Of a stretch of DNA of 61,843 bases, positions 9,758 to 19,760 are shown piece after piece. Each line of letters opens with the position of its first letter. The stretch's first letter is position 1. The notes below the pieces were generated by a model. The model saw nothing but the letters and a program-made list of their open reading frames with translations. It ran no database searches and was not told the origin of the DNA. The translations under genes were made by a program, and so were the position numbers. The stretch covers positions 1 through 61,843 of the forward strand of contig JAADHC010000002.1 of NCBI GenBank assembly GCA_013152085.1. Reading direction: 5' to 3'. Source of the DNA: Chlorobiota bacterium. GTDB taxonomy: Bacteria; Bacteroidota; Bacteroidia; Bacteroidales; VadinHA17.

Positions 9758-11185
9758 ATGGACTCCTTAAGATATATCTTTCTTATGCGACACGAACTGA
9801 TCCTGGTTCTTGTTGCATTAATCATCTTAATCACGGATCTTTTCGTCAGTCCCGGCAGGAAACCCCGTCTGATTAAATTTTCTTTGTTCCTTTTTACCTT
9901 TGGAATGTTGATTGGTTTTCTTCCCGTACAACCGGGAACCCTGTTTGGCGGATCATTTCAGGGGAATGCATTAACAGATTTTTTTAAAGATGTCTTGAAT
10001 CTGGCTGTATTGATCGTATTCCTGCAATCGGATGGTTATCTGAAAAATGCTGAAAACAGCACTAAGGCGGGAGAATTTTTTGTATTGATCCTGTTAACGC
10101 TGACGGGGATGGACTTTATGATCTCGTCGGGCGATTTCCTTACATTCTTTATCGGATTGGAAACGGCATCGATTCCCCTGGCAGGATTGGTGGCTTTCGA
10201 CCGGCATAAAAGTCGTTCGGCAGAAGCAGGGGTAAAGCTCATCTTGCTCTCTGCTTTATCTTCAGGTGTTTTGCTTTTCGGACTTTCTTTAATATACGGG
10301 GCTACCGGTTCCATATATTTTGATGATATCGCCGGACACATAACCGCTTCGCCACTTATTATTTTCGGATTCATTTTCTTTATTACCGGTATGGGATTTA
10401 AAATTTCGCTGGTTCCTTTCCATCTATGGACAGCCGATGTTTATGAAGGCGCACCGGTAAATATCACGGCTTATCTTTCGGTGGTATCAAAAGGTGCTGC
10501 GGCTTTTATTCTTACGATTATTCTCTATAAAGTTTTTAAGAATATTACCGGATTATGGGAAACATCATTATATGTTTTGGCAGTCCTCACCATGACCGTG
10601 GGGAACCTCTTCGCATTACGTCAGGATAATATTAAACGTTTCCTGGCTTTTTCATCGATTGCACAGGCAGGTTATATCCTGTTGGGTATCATGGGCACAG
10701 GAGGCCTGGGAATGAGCACTGTGGTCTATTTTGTCTTGATTTATGTTTTTACCAACCTTGGAGCTTTCGGGGTGGCTTCGGCAATTTCAAATGCATCGGG
10801 TGTCGAAACCATTTCCGGTTATAACGGCCTTTATTCTACCAATCCCAAACTGAGTCTTTTGATGATGCTTTCGTTGTTTTCACTGGCCGGTATTCCCCCT
10901 GTTGCCGGATTTTTTGGTAAATTCTTTTTGTTCACCTCCGCAGGAAACAAAGGATATTTTATCCTGATACTGATTGCCGTGATCAATGCTACCATCGCTT
11001 TATATTATTATCTCTCGGTGGTTAAAGCCATGTTTATCAATAAAAATGATCATCCCGTTCCCTATTTCCGTAGTCCCAATACAATGAGACTTGGTCTTAT
11101 TATCTGTGTTTTGGGAGTAGTTTTTACAGGTGTTTTCGGTAATATCTTTGAATATATTATGTCTTTAAGTCATCCTCTTTTTTAA
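9758..11185 (+). CDS. nuoN: NADH-quinone oxidoreductase subunit N (proton pump)
   Basis: Third antiporter-like pump, 475 residues. It shows FFIGLETASIPLAGL (helix 5 Glu), FKISLVPFHLWTADVYEGAP, SVVSKGAAAF and FLAFSSIAQAGYILLG. The conserved SLAGIPPVAGFFGKFFLF loop confirms NuoN. It completes the eleven-subunit set; a small unknown gene follows after 14 bases. Confidence 0.94.
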   Translation: MDSLRYIFLMRHELILVLVALIILITDLFVSPGRKPRLIKFSLFLFTFGMLIGFLPVQPGTLFGGSFQGNALTDFFKDVLNLAVLIVFLQSDGYLKNAENSTKAGEFFVLILLTLTGMDFMISSGDFLTFFIGLETASIPLAGLVAFDRHKSRSAEAGVKLILLSALSSGVLLFGLSLIYGATGSIYFDDIAGHITASPLIIFGFIFFITGMGFKISLVPFHLWTADVYEGAPVNITAYLSVVSKGAAAFILTIILYKVFKNITGLWETSLYVLAVLTMTVGNLFALRQDNIKRFLAFSSIAQAGYILLGIMGTGGLGMSTVVYFVLIYVFTNLGAFGVASAISNASGVETISGYNGLYSTNPKLSLLMMLSLFSLAGIPPVAGFFGKFFLFTSAGNKGYFILILIAVINATIALYYYLSVVKAMFINKNDHPVPYFRSPNTMRLGLIICVLGVVFTGVFGNIFEYIMSLSHPLF

Positions 11186-11199
11186 TTAAAATTATTCAA

Positions 11200-11562
11200 A
11201 TGCCTTTAAATCAGGGAAAACATATCATAAAAGAAATTGAAGGGATGCGTTGTAGCCTTGTAGAAGAAAACGTCCTTCCCGGCCGGGTTGATTTTTTAAA
11301 AAAATTACTGGAACATAACGGTTTTAATGTAAAGGTAGCCCCCAATGATGATGAGAAAACGTCTTTTGTAGTCGGTGTTACTGACCTGTTATTCCATCCT
11401 GTGATTTATGTTTATGAGCTTAGGTTGAAAACACCGGACAACAAAATCGTAACCCCTGCTTACTGGTTACAACTTACCCGTGAGGGCATTGATAAAGGTG
11501 AAGATGATTATTACTGGAACTTAAAGGAATCAGGGAAATCATCTCTTACATCCGAACCATAG
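11200..11562 (+). CDS. Conserved-looking hypothetical protein behind nuoN
   Basis: A 120-residue soluble protein I do not recognise. There is no signal peptide, membrane segment or Cys motif. The sequence is mixed alpha/beta: a helix ending FLKKLLEHNGF, then strands VKVAP and SFVVGVTDLLFHPVIYVYELRLKT. It follows nuoN by 14 bases on the same strand, so it is probably cotranscribed with complex I. The stop lies five bases from the end of the convergent peptidase gene, leaving no room for a separate terminator. An assembly or regulatory role is only a guess. Confidence 0.7.
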   Translation: MPLNQGKHIIKEIEGMRCSLVEENVLPGRVDFLKKLLEHNGFNVKVAPNDDEKTSFVVGVTDLLFHPVIYVYELRLKTPDNKIVTPAYWLQLTREGIDKGEDDYYWNLKESGKSSLTSEP

Positions 11563-11566
11563 ATTT

Positions 11567-13663
11567 TCATTTTTTCAGCCACTGATCCAGCCAGGCAAAG
11601 AACTCCCGTTGCCATAAGACGGCATCCTGTGGCTTGGTAACAAAGTGGGTTTCGTCCGGGAACACCAGCAACCGGGCCGGGATATTCTGCAGGCGTGCTG
11701 CTCCAAAGGCTTCCAGGGCCTGGGTATAGGGAATCCGGAAATCCCGTTCACCGGTAATGATCAGGATCGGGGTATCCCAGTTCTGCACAAACTTATGCGG
11801 AGAGGTGGCATAGGAACGCTGAGCCGTTTTGTTTTGCTTATCCCAGTATGGCCCGCCAAGATCATGGTTTACAAAAAAGGTTTCGTCGGTGGCGGCATAC
11901 ATGCTTTCCAGGTTGTAAATGCCACAGTGGGCGATAAAGGCCTTGAACCGTTTCTGATGGTGGCCTGCAATCCAGAATATTGAGAAGCCGCCGTAACTGG
12001 CCCCGACAGCGCCCAGACGATTCTCGTCAATATAAGGTTCGGTTTTTATTGCATCAATTGCACTGAAATAGTCTTTCATATTTTGCCCGCCATAGTCCCC
12101 GGAGATTTCGGCGTTCCAGGCTTGTCCGAAAGTAGGTAACCCACGCCTGTTGGGTGCCACGATTATATAATCATGAGCCGCCATCATCTGGAAATTCCAG
12201 CGGTAGCTCCAGAACTGACTGACGGCACTTTGCGGTCCGCCCTGGCAATAGAGCAGCGCCGGATAGGTTTTTGTAGAGTCAAAACCGGGAGGATAAATGA
12301 CCCATGTGAGCATATCCTTATTGTCGGTGGTTTTGATCCATCGTTTCTCCACTTTTCCCATCGCGATATGATCATAGATGGGTTTGTTGATAAAGGTAAT
12401 TTGCTTTTCCTTACCGCTTGCAATATCTACGGTAAAGAGTTCGGGAGCCATCGACATGGTCATTTTTTCACCTACCAGGGTGGCACCGGCAAGTGCCAGT
12501 GTAGTGTAGTTGTGGTCACCATCGGTAATCTTACGGATGCTGCCGGTATGAATATTCATGGTATAATACTGATAGGTTGCATGAATCCCGCTGATAAAAT
12601 AGAGGGCCGTCCCGTCGGGATTCCAGGATACCGACTGTACATTCTGGTCGAAATCTTCGGTCATGTAACGCTTTTGACCGGTTTTCCGGTTGAGAACCAT
12701 CAATCTTGCTTTATCCGATTCATATCCGGGGGTTTTCATACTGATAAAAGCAATTTTCTGACCATCGGGAGAAAAAACCGGATACTTGTCATATCCCGGC
12801 ATTCCTTCCGTAATGTTTGTGGTTGACTGGTCTGAAAGGTTGTACAGGTAAATATCCGAGTTAGTACTCAGTGCATATTCCCTGCCGGTTAATTTTTTAC
12901 ATGTATAGGCGAGTACTGTTCCGTCAGGTCCCCAGGCAATTTCGGAATCGTCAAAATAAGGTGATAGCGGTGTGTCATAAGGTTCCCCGTCCATAATGTC
13001 CGTACCACCGGTAATGGTTTTACCGTTATATGTGGCAATAAAAATATGGCTGTAGGCATAATCTTCCCAGTGGTTCCAGTGGCGGTACATCAGGTCGGTA
13101 GCAATATGTACATCGGCTTTCGGAAGATCGGGATAAAGCTCTGAAAGGGTTTTCCCAATCTGCACATCATGCGTGTACCAGATCTTGTCGCCCGAAGGGG
13201 CGTAGGAAAAGCTGTTCACCCCGCCTTCGATAATGCTGATCTGATGTTTTCCGGTTCCGTCAATATTCATTTCCCATATCTGGACGGAACCTGATAAATC
13301 CGACAGGAATCCGATCCGTGATCCGTCGGGATACCATTGCGGGTGCCAGGCATGTGCGTTACCGGAGGTAAGCTGAACGACCTCACCGCCCCCGGCCGGG
13401 ACCGTAAAAATATTTGTCCGGTTCTGGTTGGTGGGGATGTCATATTGAGTCACCGTAAAAACTACCAGCTTATGATTCGGGGAGACCCGGGGTTCCCCGA
13501 TCCTGGAGAACTTAAAGAGAACTTCTGCTGTTATCCGCCCGCTATCGGTTTCCTGTCGGGTTAGTGAAAGATCGAACGCTGCTTGCGGCGAATTGTCGTT
13601 ATGTTTTGAGGTGCAGGCATAGACAAGCATGCCTAACAGAATGAAAGACAGATATCTGGTCAT
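11567..13663 (-). CDS. S9 family peptidase (prolyl-oligopeptidase type), lipoprotein
   Basis: Serine peptidase of the dipeptidyl/acylaminoacyl-peptidase branch that trims oligopeptides, probably membrane-anchored in the periplasm. Residues 1-17 are a lipoprotein signal ending LVYAC. Residues about 40-430 form a TolB-like propeller with repeats such as PQWYPDGSRIGFLSD and PVFSPDGQKIAFIS. The C-terminal alpha/beta hydrolase has the triad Ser556 (GASYGGF), Asp641 (GERDFRIPY) and His673 (DETHF). The length of 698 is normal. It lies 15 bases downstream of recA on the same strand and may be read through from it. No functional link to recA is apparent. Confidence 0.9.
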   Translation of the reverse strand: MTRYLSFILLGMLVYACTSKHNDNSPQAAFDLSLTRQETDSGRITAEVLFKFSRIGEPRVSPNHKLVVFTVTQYDIPTNQNRTNIFTVPAGGGEVVQLTSGNAHAWHPQWYPDGSRIGFLSDLSGSVQIWEMNIDGTGKHQISIIEGGVNSFSYAPSGDKIWYTHDVQIGKTLSELYPDLPKADVHIATDLMYRHWNHWEDYAYSHIFIATYNGKTITGGTDIMDGEPYDTPLSPYFDDSEIAWGPDGTVLAYTCKKLTGREYALSTNSDIYLYNLSDQSTTNITEGMPGYDKYPVFSPDGQKIAFISMKTPGYESDKARLMVLNRKTGQKRYMTEDFDQNVQSVSWNPDGTALYFISGIHATYQYYTMNIHTGSIRKITDGDHNYTTLALAGATLVGEKMTMSMAPELFTVDIASGKEKQITFINKPIYDHIAMGKVEKRWIKTTDNKDMLTWVIYPPGFDSTKTYPALLYCQGGPQSAVSQFWSYRWNFQMMAAHDYIIVAPNRRGLPTFGQAWNAEISGDYGGQNMKDYFSAIDAIKTEPYIDENRLGAVGASYGGFSIFWIAGHHQKRFKAFIAHCGIYNLESMYAATDETFFVNHDLGGPYWDKQNKTAQRSYATSPHKFVQNWDTPILIITGERDFRIPYTQALEAFGAARLQNIPARLLVFPDETHFVTKPQDAVLWQREFFAWLDQWLKK

Positions 13664-13678
13664 GGGTATATGTTTTGG

Positions 13679-14704
13679 TTAATTCTCGTGTGGTTGATTA
13701 TAGGATTCGATGATTTTGGTTTTCAGTTCTTCCAACAGCTCCGGGTTGTCTCCGATAATCTTTTTCACACTTTCGCGGCCCTGACCAAGGCGTGTATCGC
13801 CATAACTAAACCAGGAACCGCTTTTCTGAATAATGTTTTGTTCTACCCCCAGGTCAATAATTTCACCGGTAAGAGATATCCCCAGGCCATACATAATATC
13901 AAATTCCGCTTTCCGGAATGGCGGAGCTACTTTGTTCTTTACCACTTTAACCCGTGTACGGTTTCCGATGACTTCCTCGCCGTCTTTGATCTGGGCCAGG
14001 CGGCGGATATCAAGCCGGACCGAAGAATAGAATTTCAGGGCATTCCCGCCGGTAGTTGTTTCCGGGTTTCCAAACATCACGCCGATCTTTTCCCTGAGTT
14101 GGTTAATGAAGACACAGGTTGTGTTGGTACGGCTGATGTTGGCGGTAAGTTTACGCAATGCCTGCGACATCAGCCTTGCCTGCAGTCCCATACTCGAGTC
14201 TCCCATTTCTCCTTCAATCTCGGCTCTGGGCGTCAGGGCGGCAACAGAGTCAATTACGATAATATCGATAGCTCCGGAGCGGATCAGATGGTCGGTGATC
14301 TCCAGTGCCTGTTCGCCGTTATCAGGTTGCGAGATCAACAGGTTTTCGGTGTCTACATGCAGGTTTTCGGCGTAAAAGCGGTCGAAAGCATGTTCCGCAT
14401 CAATAAAAGCAGCAATCCCACCTTGCTTTTGTGCTTCGGCAATGGCATGTATGGCCAGTGTGGTTTTACCGGAGGATTCCGGTCCGTATATTTCCACCAC
14501 CCGGCCGCGGGGAAGTCCGCCAACACCCAATGCCATATCCAGCGAAATAGAACCGGTAGAAATAGCGGCAATATTTTCTACGGCATGGTCACCGAGTTTC
14601 ATAATCGTGCCCTTACCAAAGCCTTTTTCTATTTTATCAATCGTTAATTGTAATGCTTTCAGTTTTTCTTTGCTTATGCCGGAGTCCTGTTTTTCTTTTT
14701 CCAT
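13679..14704 (-). CDS. recA: Recombinase RecA
   Basis: Strand-exchange and SOS coprotease protein. The 341 residues include Walker A GPESSGKT, Walker B-type [10 protein letters not shown], loop L1 with [17 protein letters not shown], and the RecA signature [14 protein letters not shown]. The start is the ATG preceding EKEKQDSGI, and the C-terminus is short and moderately acidic. No SOS box could be recognised in the roughly 390-base upstream gap, but the LexA site of this phylum is not well fixed. Confidence 0.97.
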   Translation of the reverse strand: MEKEKQDSGISKEKLKALQLTIDKIEKGFGKGTIMKLGDHAVENIAAISTGSISLDMALGVGGLPRGRVVEIYGPESSGKTTLAIHAIAEAQKQGGIAAFIDAEHAFDRFYAENLHVDTENLLISQPDNGEQALEITDHLIRSGAIDIIVIDSVAALTPRAEIEGEMGDSSMGLQARLMSQALRKLTANISRTNTTCVFINQLREKIGVMFGNPETTTGGNALKFYSSVRLDIRRLAQIKDGEEVIGNRTRVKVVKNKVAPPFRKAEFDIMYGLGISLTGEIIDLGVEQNIIQKSGSWFSYGDTRLGQGRESVKKIIGDNPELLEELKTKIIESYNQPHEN

Positions 14705-15098
14705 TCTTATTTTGTATTTGATTTGCTTGTAAATTAATTAATATGCTTTATGTTACATGCTTCAGCCGTGCATCCGGAAGTATTATCTTTGGGGTAAAAA
14801 CAGAGGATCAGTTTTTTCCCCTGGAAATCAGACCGGGCCACATTATTCCCATTCTGGTCTGTTCCAGAGAAATCAGGAGTGCGATCACCTTCCTTTAAAT
14901 GAGTCATGTGAAGATTTCTTTTGAGAATTTAGGTAAAATTACGAAGTTTACGTGAATATTTTTGGTTTTACAACCGAACTTTTCAGTTGATTATTAACAT
15001 TTCCGGTGGGTGTGGGAAAACAAACGCAAAACAGAATAATGCCCGGCTCCGTAAAAACCGGGGGAACACTTTATTCCTTCCGGAAAAAACCTGAACAG
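14705..15098. other. Divergent intergenic region between recA and the SPOR-domain gene
   Basis: No credible coding sequence. It must carry the promoters of recA (minus) and the SPOR gene (plus). A TAnnTTTG match, TATTTTTG, lies at 14957-14964 on the plus strand about 135 bases before the chosen start. No -33 partner is clear. In-frame codons from 15006 to 15098 could extend the SPOR protein but do not look like protein. Confidence 0.5.
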
Positions 15099-17426
15099 AT
15101 GCAACAATTACAAATTTTAAAGGTAAAAGGGTTATTATTTCTGCTGTTTTTTCTTCTGGCAGGGTCCGTAACGCTTTACAGTCAGTCGCCGCGGGACCGG
15201 AAACTTGAGCAAACTTCGGTAACGGCGTTTAATAACGGAAATTACAAAGAAGCGCTTCCCGGATTTACCGAGTTGCTTTCCCGCTATCCTCGTGATCCGA
15301 TGTATAATTATTACCATGGTGTCTGCCTGGTTTCACTAACCCGGGAACCGGAAAAAGCAACGGCAGAATTGCGGCTGGCAGCCTTAAGCAGTGTCCCAGG
15401 CGATGTTTTCTTTTACCTGGGGAAAGCGGCCTATCAGCAGAATAATTATGCCGGTGCGATAAAATATTTTGAAAGATTTCGTGAATCTTCCGATATCCGT
15501 GACCGCAACCGGTATTATGTTAACCGGTGGATCAATGTCTGTCAGATGTATATCCGGAATCCGCAGCATCATATCAGACCGGAAAACAGCGCTCTCTCAT
15601 ACAGGACGATATTGGATACGGCCATGAAATATCAACAGAAACTGGATTCGGTAAATTATCTTCTTAAAACGGAGCAACGGAACCCGGGAAGTTCAGGCAA
15701 GGAAAAGGATAACCGCATCGCGGTGCTGGAAGAAGAAAAGAATTTCTATGCTAAGGTTGCTTCTGAAAGTTTCTTTTCGGTTCGGGCGCTGGAAACATCG
15801 GGGGCTGTAAAGCCCGAATCACCTGGTGCTACAACCGGAAAGCGTGAGGTTCAGGGTGGAAAATCCGATGTGGAGACCGGAGGATCGGGAACCCGCGGAG
15901 GCTCTCCCTATCTGGAACGAATGGGTGATCGTTTTTACCGCCAACCCGGGTTTAGTGCTATTTTCGAACTTCCTGACCAGGAACGGCTTGACCAGCTCGG
16001 GAAAGTCACTGCCAAAGGGAATGCCCTTATGGAAGATGCCCTGGAAATCAATAACGATATAGAAAAGAACAAGGTTGTGGCCAATGCTGCCCGCCACAGA
16101 AGGGAAGCACAACAGGCTCGTAAAAACATCCGTCAGCTTGAAAAGAAAAAAATGAACAAGCGGATGGAAGCTATCAGTTATTATCAGGCTGCCAATGATG
16201 AACAATATGCTTTATATAACAAATACCTCGACAGACTTGCGGCTACGGGAAATGCGGAAGACGGGAAAGTAAAACAGGGATTAACTTTTCGTCAGGAAGC
16301 TGAAAACAGCCGTAAAAAAGCGTTTGCCCTGCGTTCCGAAGCAGAGAAGCAAAATGATGCCGGAAAGAAATATGACAAGCTGATGGAGGCCAATGCCTAT
16401 GAGTTAATTGCCCTGGACAACCAGAAAAAAGCCCTGGGGACCCTTGCGGGGATTGTTCCCGTAGCCGGTGAGAATGTAGATATTACCCGTCCTGTGGCTG
16501 ATATCCCGAAAACAGCCGTCCCCGTGGGAAAGCCTTCTTCATCCGGGACTCCGGTTAAAACACAATCTGACAACAGGCCGACAACTCCGGTTGTTGTTCG
16601 GGGAAAAATCACAAAAGTTAATGAAATTCCGGCTTCCCTTAAGGATGCAAAGAGAAAGCTCTCAAAACCTGCTCCGCCGGAAGCATTACCGGCTAAGCCT
16701 GTTACTGCCCGGGCTGAGATCCTTGGGAAATACCCCTACGGTTTTGCCGTCCGCTCCTCGGCACCTTATGATGATGTTCATCCTATTCCCGGGCTGGATA
16801 ACCTGCCGGAAGGTGTTAACTATAAAATTCAGATTGCTGCTTTCAGTAAACAACCGGAACTATCCTTTTTCAGGGGGATGTATCCCTTGTCAAAAGAAGC
16901 TGTTCCGGGAAAGAACCTGGTCAGGTATTATGCCGGTTTATTCAGGAAATATGACGATGCTTTAAAGGCGTTACTTGAAATCCGCCGTATGGGTTTTCCC
17001 GATGCATTGATTGTGGGTTTTTATAACGGAGAACGAAGTTCTCTTGAGCGGATTCGCTGGCTCGAGGATGAACTGCCATTTGAGAATGTTTCTGAAACGG
17101 AAAGTTCAGTACGATTGAAAGTTGAAAAACCCGAAAAAAATAATTTTAAGGAAAAAGAGGAAGGGATGGTATACCGGATACAGCTTGGGGCTTTCAGCAA
17201 ACATGTCCCGCAGAAGAAAATGGATCAGTTTCAACGTCTTGCCGGGAATCATAAAGTTATAATAACACGTAACGGTAATGATATTTATGTCTACAGTATC
17301 GGAAATTTTCTTACTTTTGAGGATGCTGAGGCATTTAAGGAAAAACTTGCCGTGCAGGGTATGGAGGGAGTATTTGTTACAGCATACCGTAATGGCCGGA
17401 AAATACCGTTAAAGGATGTTAAGTGA
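15099..17426 (+). CDS. Secreted tetratricopeptide-like protein with two C-terminal SPOR domains
   Basis: A 775-residue exported protein. The ATG at 15099 puts a clean signal peptide (GLLFLLFFLLAGSVTLYSQ) at the N-terminus; the upstream in-frame ATG at 15006 would bury it. Residues about 25-150 are helical and TPR-like (GNYKEALPGF, YNYYHGVCLV, NYAGAIKYFERF). A long Lys/Glu-rich, probably coiled-coil region follows at about 180-450, then a Pro-rich linker. Two SPOR domains, which bind denuded peptidoglycan, lie at about 573-650 (YKIQIAAFSK) and 690-768 (YRIQLGAFSK). A role at the division site or cell wall is inferred from SPOR. Confidence 0.75.
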   Translation: MQQLQILKVKGLLFLLFFLLAGSVTLYSQSPRDRKLEQTSVTAFNNGNYKEALPGFTELLSRYPRDPMYNYYHGVCLVSLTREPEKATAELRLAALSSVPGDVFFYLGKAAYQQNNYAGAIKYFERFRESSDIRDRNRYYVNRWINVCQMYIRNPQHHIRPENSALSYRTILDTAMKYQQKLDSVNYLLKTEQRNPGSSGKEKDNRIAVLEEEKNFYAKVASESFFSVRALETSGAVKPESPGATTGKREVQGGKSDVETGGSGTRGGSPYLERMGDRFYRQPGFSAIFELPDQERLDQLGKVTAKGNALMEDALEINNDIEKNKVVANAARHRREAQQARKNIRQLEKKKMNKRMEAISYYQAANDEQYALYNKYLDRLAATGNAEDGKVKQGLTFRQEAENSRKKAFALRSEAEKQNDAGKKYDKLMEANAYELIALDNQKKALGTLAGIVPVAGENVDITRPVADIPKTAVPVGKPSSSGTPVKTQSDNRPTTPVVVRGKITKVNEIPASLKDAKRKLSKPAPPEALPAKPVTARAEILGKYPYGFAVRSSAPYDDVHPIPGLDNLPEGVNYKIQIAAFSKQPELSFFRGMYPLSKEAVPGKNLVRYYAGLFRKYDDALKALLEIRRMGFPDALIVGFYNGERSSLERIRWLEDELPFENVSETESSVRLKVEKPEKNNFKEKEEGMVYRIQLGAFSKHVPQKKMDQFQRLAGNHKVIITRNGNDIYVYSIGNFLTFEDAEAFKEKLAVQGMEGVFVTAYRNGRKIPLKDVK

Positions 17427-17718
17427 ACGGCTTTCATTATCTAGCATGACCAGAGAAAAGGAGATACAGAAAGAACAGCATCTTACCGGGAAGGAAGAAA
17501 AGAGAACCCTGATCCTTATGAATGATGAGGTACATACCTTCGACTATGTAATCCGGGCGCTTGTTGATGTGTGTGGCCATACTTCCGAACAGGCGGAACA
17601 ATGTGCGTTTATCACCCATTTTAAAGGAAAATGTGATGTGGCCAGTGGCCCTTATGATAAGCTTGCTACGCAGAAGAAAGCTTTGTCTGACCGTAAATTA
17701 CACGTCATAATAGATTAA
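17416..17718 (+). CDS. clpS: ATP-dependent Clp protease adaptor ClpS
   Basis: Adaptor that delivers N-degron substrates to ClpAP/ClpCP. Family motifs are LILMNDEVHTFDYVIRALV (the N-end-rule pocket Asn-Asp, with Asp and His nearby) and VASGPYDKLATQKKAL. The reading frame begins at 17416, overlapping the previous gene by 11 bases. An internal ATG at 17446 would give 90 residues, closer to the usual size. I cannot decide between them, because neither has a clear ribosome-binding site. Confidence 0.88.
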   Translation: MLSERLSLSSMTREKEIQKEQHLTGKEEKRTLILMNDEVHTFDYVIRALVDVCGHTSEQAEQCAFITHFKGKCDVASGPYDKLATQKKALSDRKLHVIID

Positions 17719-17724
17719 CAGATT

Positions 17725-18201
17725 ATGTCCATTCCAATCATTATTTTACTTATATTTTTAGGTATAGTTCTGTTCCTGATAGAGTTCCTTTTGGTTCCCG
17801 GCATTACTGTTGCCGGAATCGGCGGGGGAATACTCCTGATCGGGAGCATCATTATGGCTTATCATTACCATGGAGCTACCGTTGGAAATTATGTGCTTTT
17901 GGGAACATTGGTACTTTCTTTTATCACCCTTTATTTTGCCCTTAAATCGAAAACATGGAAAAGTATCATGCTCAAAACCACTGTGGATGGGAAAGTTAAT
18001 GTAATTGCGGACGAAAAGCACAACTTAAAGCCGGGAGATACCGGTGAAACCGTAAGCCGGCTAAATCCCATCGGGAAAGTCCGGATTGACGGATTTTTTT
18101 ATGAAGCAAAATCACTGGATAAATATATCGATCAGCATACGATGGTTGAGGTGGTCAAAGTATTACCCAGCCAGATCATTGTAAAACCTAAAACAACATA
18201 A
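17725..18201 (+). CDS. NfeD-like membrane protein
   Basis: Short-form NfeD, 158 residues. Three hydrophobic helices (1-25, about 29-48, 55-73) are followed by an OB-fold ([20 protein letters not shown]... [15 protein letters not shown]). NfeD proteins work with SPFH/flotillin proteins, and the next gene, two bases on, encodes a FloA-type flotillin. The pair therefore probably forms a membrane microdomain module. The gene follows clpS by six bases. Confidence 0.88.
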   Translation: MSIPIIILLIFLGIVLFLIEFLLVPGITVAGIGGGILLIGSIIMAYHYHGATVGNYVLLGTLVLSFITLYFALKSKTWKSIMLKTTVDGKVNVIADEKHNLKPGDTGETVSRLNPIGKVRIDGFFYEAKSLDKYIDQHTMVEVVKVLPSQIIVKPKTT

Positions 18202-18203
18202 TT

Positions 18204-19187
18204 ATGGAAAGTATTGGATTGTATATTGTGATTATCATCGGAGCGCTCATATTGCTCTGGATTGTTTTCTATTTTATCCCGGTCGGGCTCTGGTTTCAGG
18301 CGCTGGTTTCCGGGGTTCGTATTTCCCTGCTTCAGTTAATCTTTATGCGCTGGCGTAAAGTTCCGCCGGGAGTGATTGTCAGTGCCATGATTGAGGGCTG
18401 GAAAGCAGGTATTGAACTTCAGCGGAATGATCTTGAAGCACATTACCTGGCAGGAGGGCATGTCTCCCAAGTAGTACATGCGCTTGTGTCTGCTTCAAAA
18501 GCCAACATTGACCTGCCTTTTAAAATGGCCACAGCCATTGATCTTGCCGGAAGGGATGTTTTTGAGGCAGTGCAAATGTCTGTAAATCCAAAGGTAATTG
18601 ATACACCTCCGGTAACCGCCGTTGCAAAAGACGGTATTCAGCTTGTAGCCAAAGCAAGAGTAACGGTTCGTGCCAATATCCATCAACTGGTAGGTGGCGC
18701 CGGAGAGGAAACGGTACTTGCCCGTGTTGGTGAAGGCATTGTATCATCCATCGGGTCTTCTGATTCGCACAAGGCCGTTTTGGAGAATCCCGATTCGATA
18801 TCACGAGTAGTACTGGAAAAAGGACTGGATGCAGGGACAGCTTTTGAAATTTTGTCGATTGATATTGCCGATATTGACATCGGGAAAAACATTGGTGCTG
18901 TTCTGCAGATGGATCAGGCCAATGCGGATAAAAATATTGCCCAGGCAAAAGCCGAGGAGCGACGTGCTATGGCTGTTGCCTTTGAACAGGAGATGAAAGC
19001 AAAAGCCCAGGAAGCGCGTGCAAAGGTTATTGAGGCAGAAGTGCAGGTGCCCCTGGCTATGGCCGAGGCATTTCGTGCCGGAAATCTTGGAATCATGGAT
19101 TATTACCGGATGAAGAATATTGAAGCCGATACTACAATGCGCGACAATATAGCAAAATCTGAACCGGGAAATCGTCCGAAGAAATAA
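18204..19187 (+). CDS. floA: Flotillin-like protein FloA
   Basis: Membrane scaffold of the SPFH superfamily, 327 residues. An N-terminal membrane helix ([16 protein letters not shown]) is followed by [22 protein letters not shown], characteristic of YqfA/FloA. The SPFH core includes [11 protein letters not shown] and [32 protein letters not shown]. The C-terminal [19 protein letters not shown] repeats are the Ala/Glu-rich coiled coil. It is coupled to nfeD, with only AT between the stop and its ATG. Confidence 0.92.
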   Translation: MESIGLYIVIIIGALILLWIVFYFIPVGLWFQALVSGVRISLLQLIFMRWRKVPPGVIVSAMIEGWKAGIELQRNDLEAHYLAGGHVSQVVHALVSASKANIDLPFKMATAIDLAGRDVFEAVQMSVNPKVIDTPPVTAVAKDGIQLVAKARVTVRANIHQLVGGAGEETVLARVGEGIVSSIGSSDSHKAVLENPDSISRVVLEKGLDAGTAFEILSIDIADIDIGKNIGAVLQMDQANADKNIAQAKAEERRAMAVAFEQEMKAKAQEARAKVIEAEVQVPLAMAEAFRAGNLGIMDYYRMKNIEADTTMRDNIAKSEPGNRPKK

Positions 19188-19314
19188 ATTGTTACGGTGT
19201 TAAAGCGGTAAAATGGTTTGATGACATAGGTAATCCCTTGATTATCTGTGTTGTTATTTTATTGCACGTAAAACATTTTGCATGATTTTACGTATATATT
19301 TAAAATTTCTTTTT

Positions 19315-19512
19315 ATGAAGCATTTTGTGCGGCTTTCCCTTCTGTTATTTTTGTTAATCCTGCCTCTGGCAGCATGCAGTTCTTCGGGAAAAACGCGCAA
19401 GCCAAAGAAAAAGACAACCATGATCAACACTACCCAGTTGGGGAAAAACAAATACTTTTTCTCGGCAAAATATCAACGCAAACTTAGCCGGAGCAGAAAG
19501 AAAAGACGCTAA
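19315..19512 (+). CDS. Small basic lipoprotein
   Basis: A 65-residue protein starting at the ATG at 19315. The upstream in-frame codons from 19282 add nothing protein-like. The signal peptide ends in the lipobox LPLAAC. The mature part is almost entirely Lys/Arg/Ser with a conserved-looking TTQLGKNKYFFSAKYQRKL segment. Short basic lipoproteins of this kind are frequent and uncharacterised in Bacteroidota. It stands alone after floA. Confidence 0.6.
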   Translation: MKHFVRLSLLLFLLILPLAACSSSGKTRKPKKKTTMINTTQLGKNKYFFSAKYQRKLSRSRKKRR

Positions 19513-19760
19513 TCCTTTTCCCAGAATTTCCTGATAATGCGAACAGGTTTTCCCATGTGATCAGATTATGGGACAAAAGTGATCATTCCTGCCGGGAAAA
19601 CGGGGCATAAGAAGACATGCCTTTATATCATCCGGGGCCTGCTGCCGGCATGAAAAAACAAATAAAACCTCCTCCCCGATACCCCACGCGTACCTAAAAC
19701 CGGAAGATACAGGATACAGGGGAAAGAAAGATATAAATGTATAGAAAGAAACCTTTGCTG

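Noticed and set aside
12173-12826. 217-residue plus-strand gene inside the peptidase
   Set aside because: It is antisense to the well-supported S9 peptidase gene and shows no domain of its own.
13670-14647. 325-residue plus-strand gene across recA
   Set aside because: Antisense shadow of recA, with no motif or signal.
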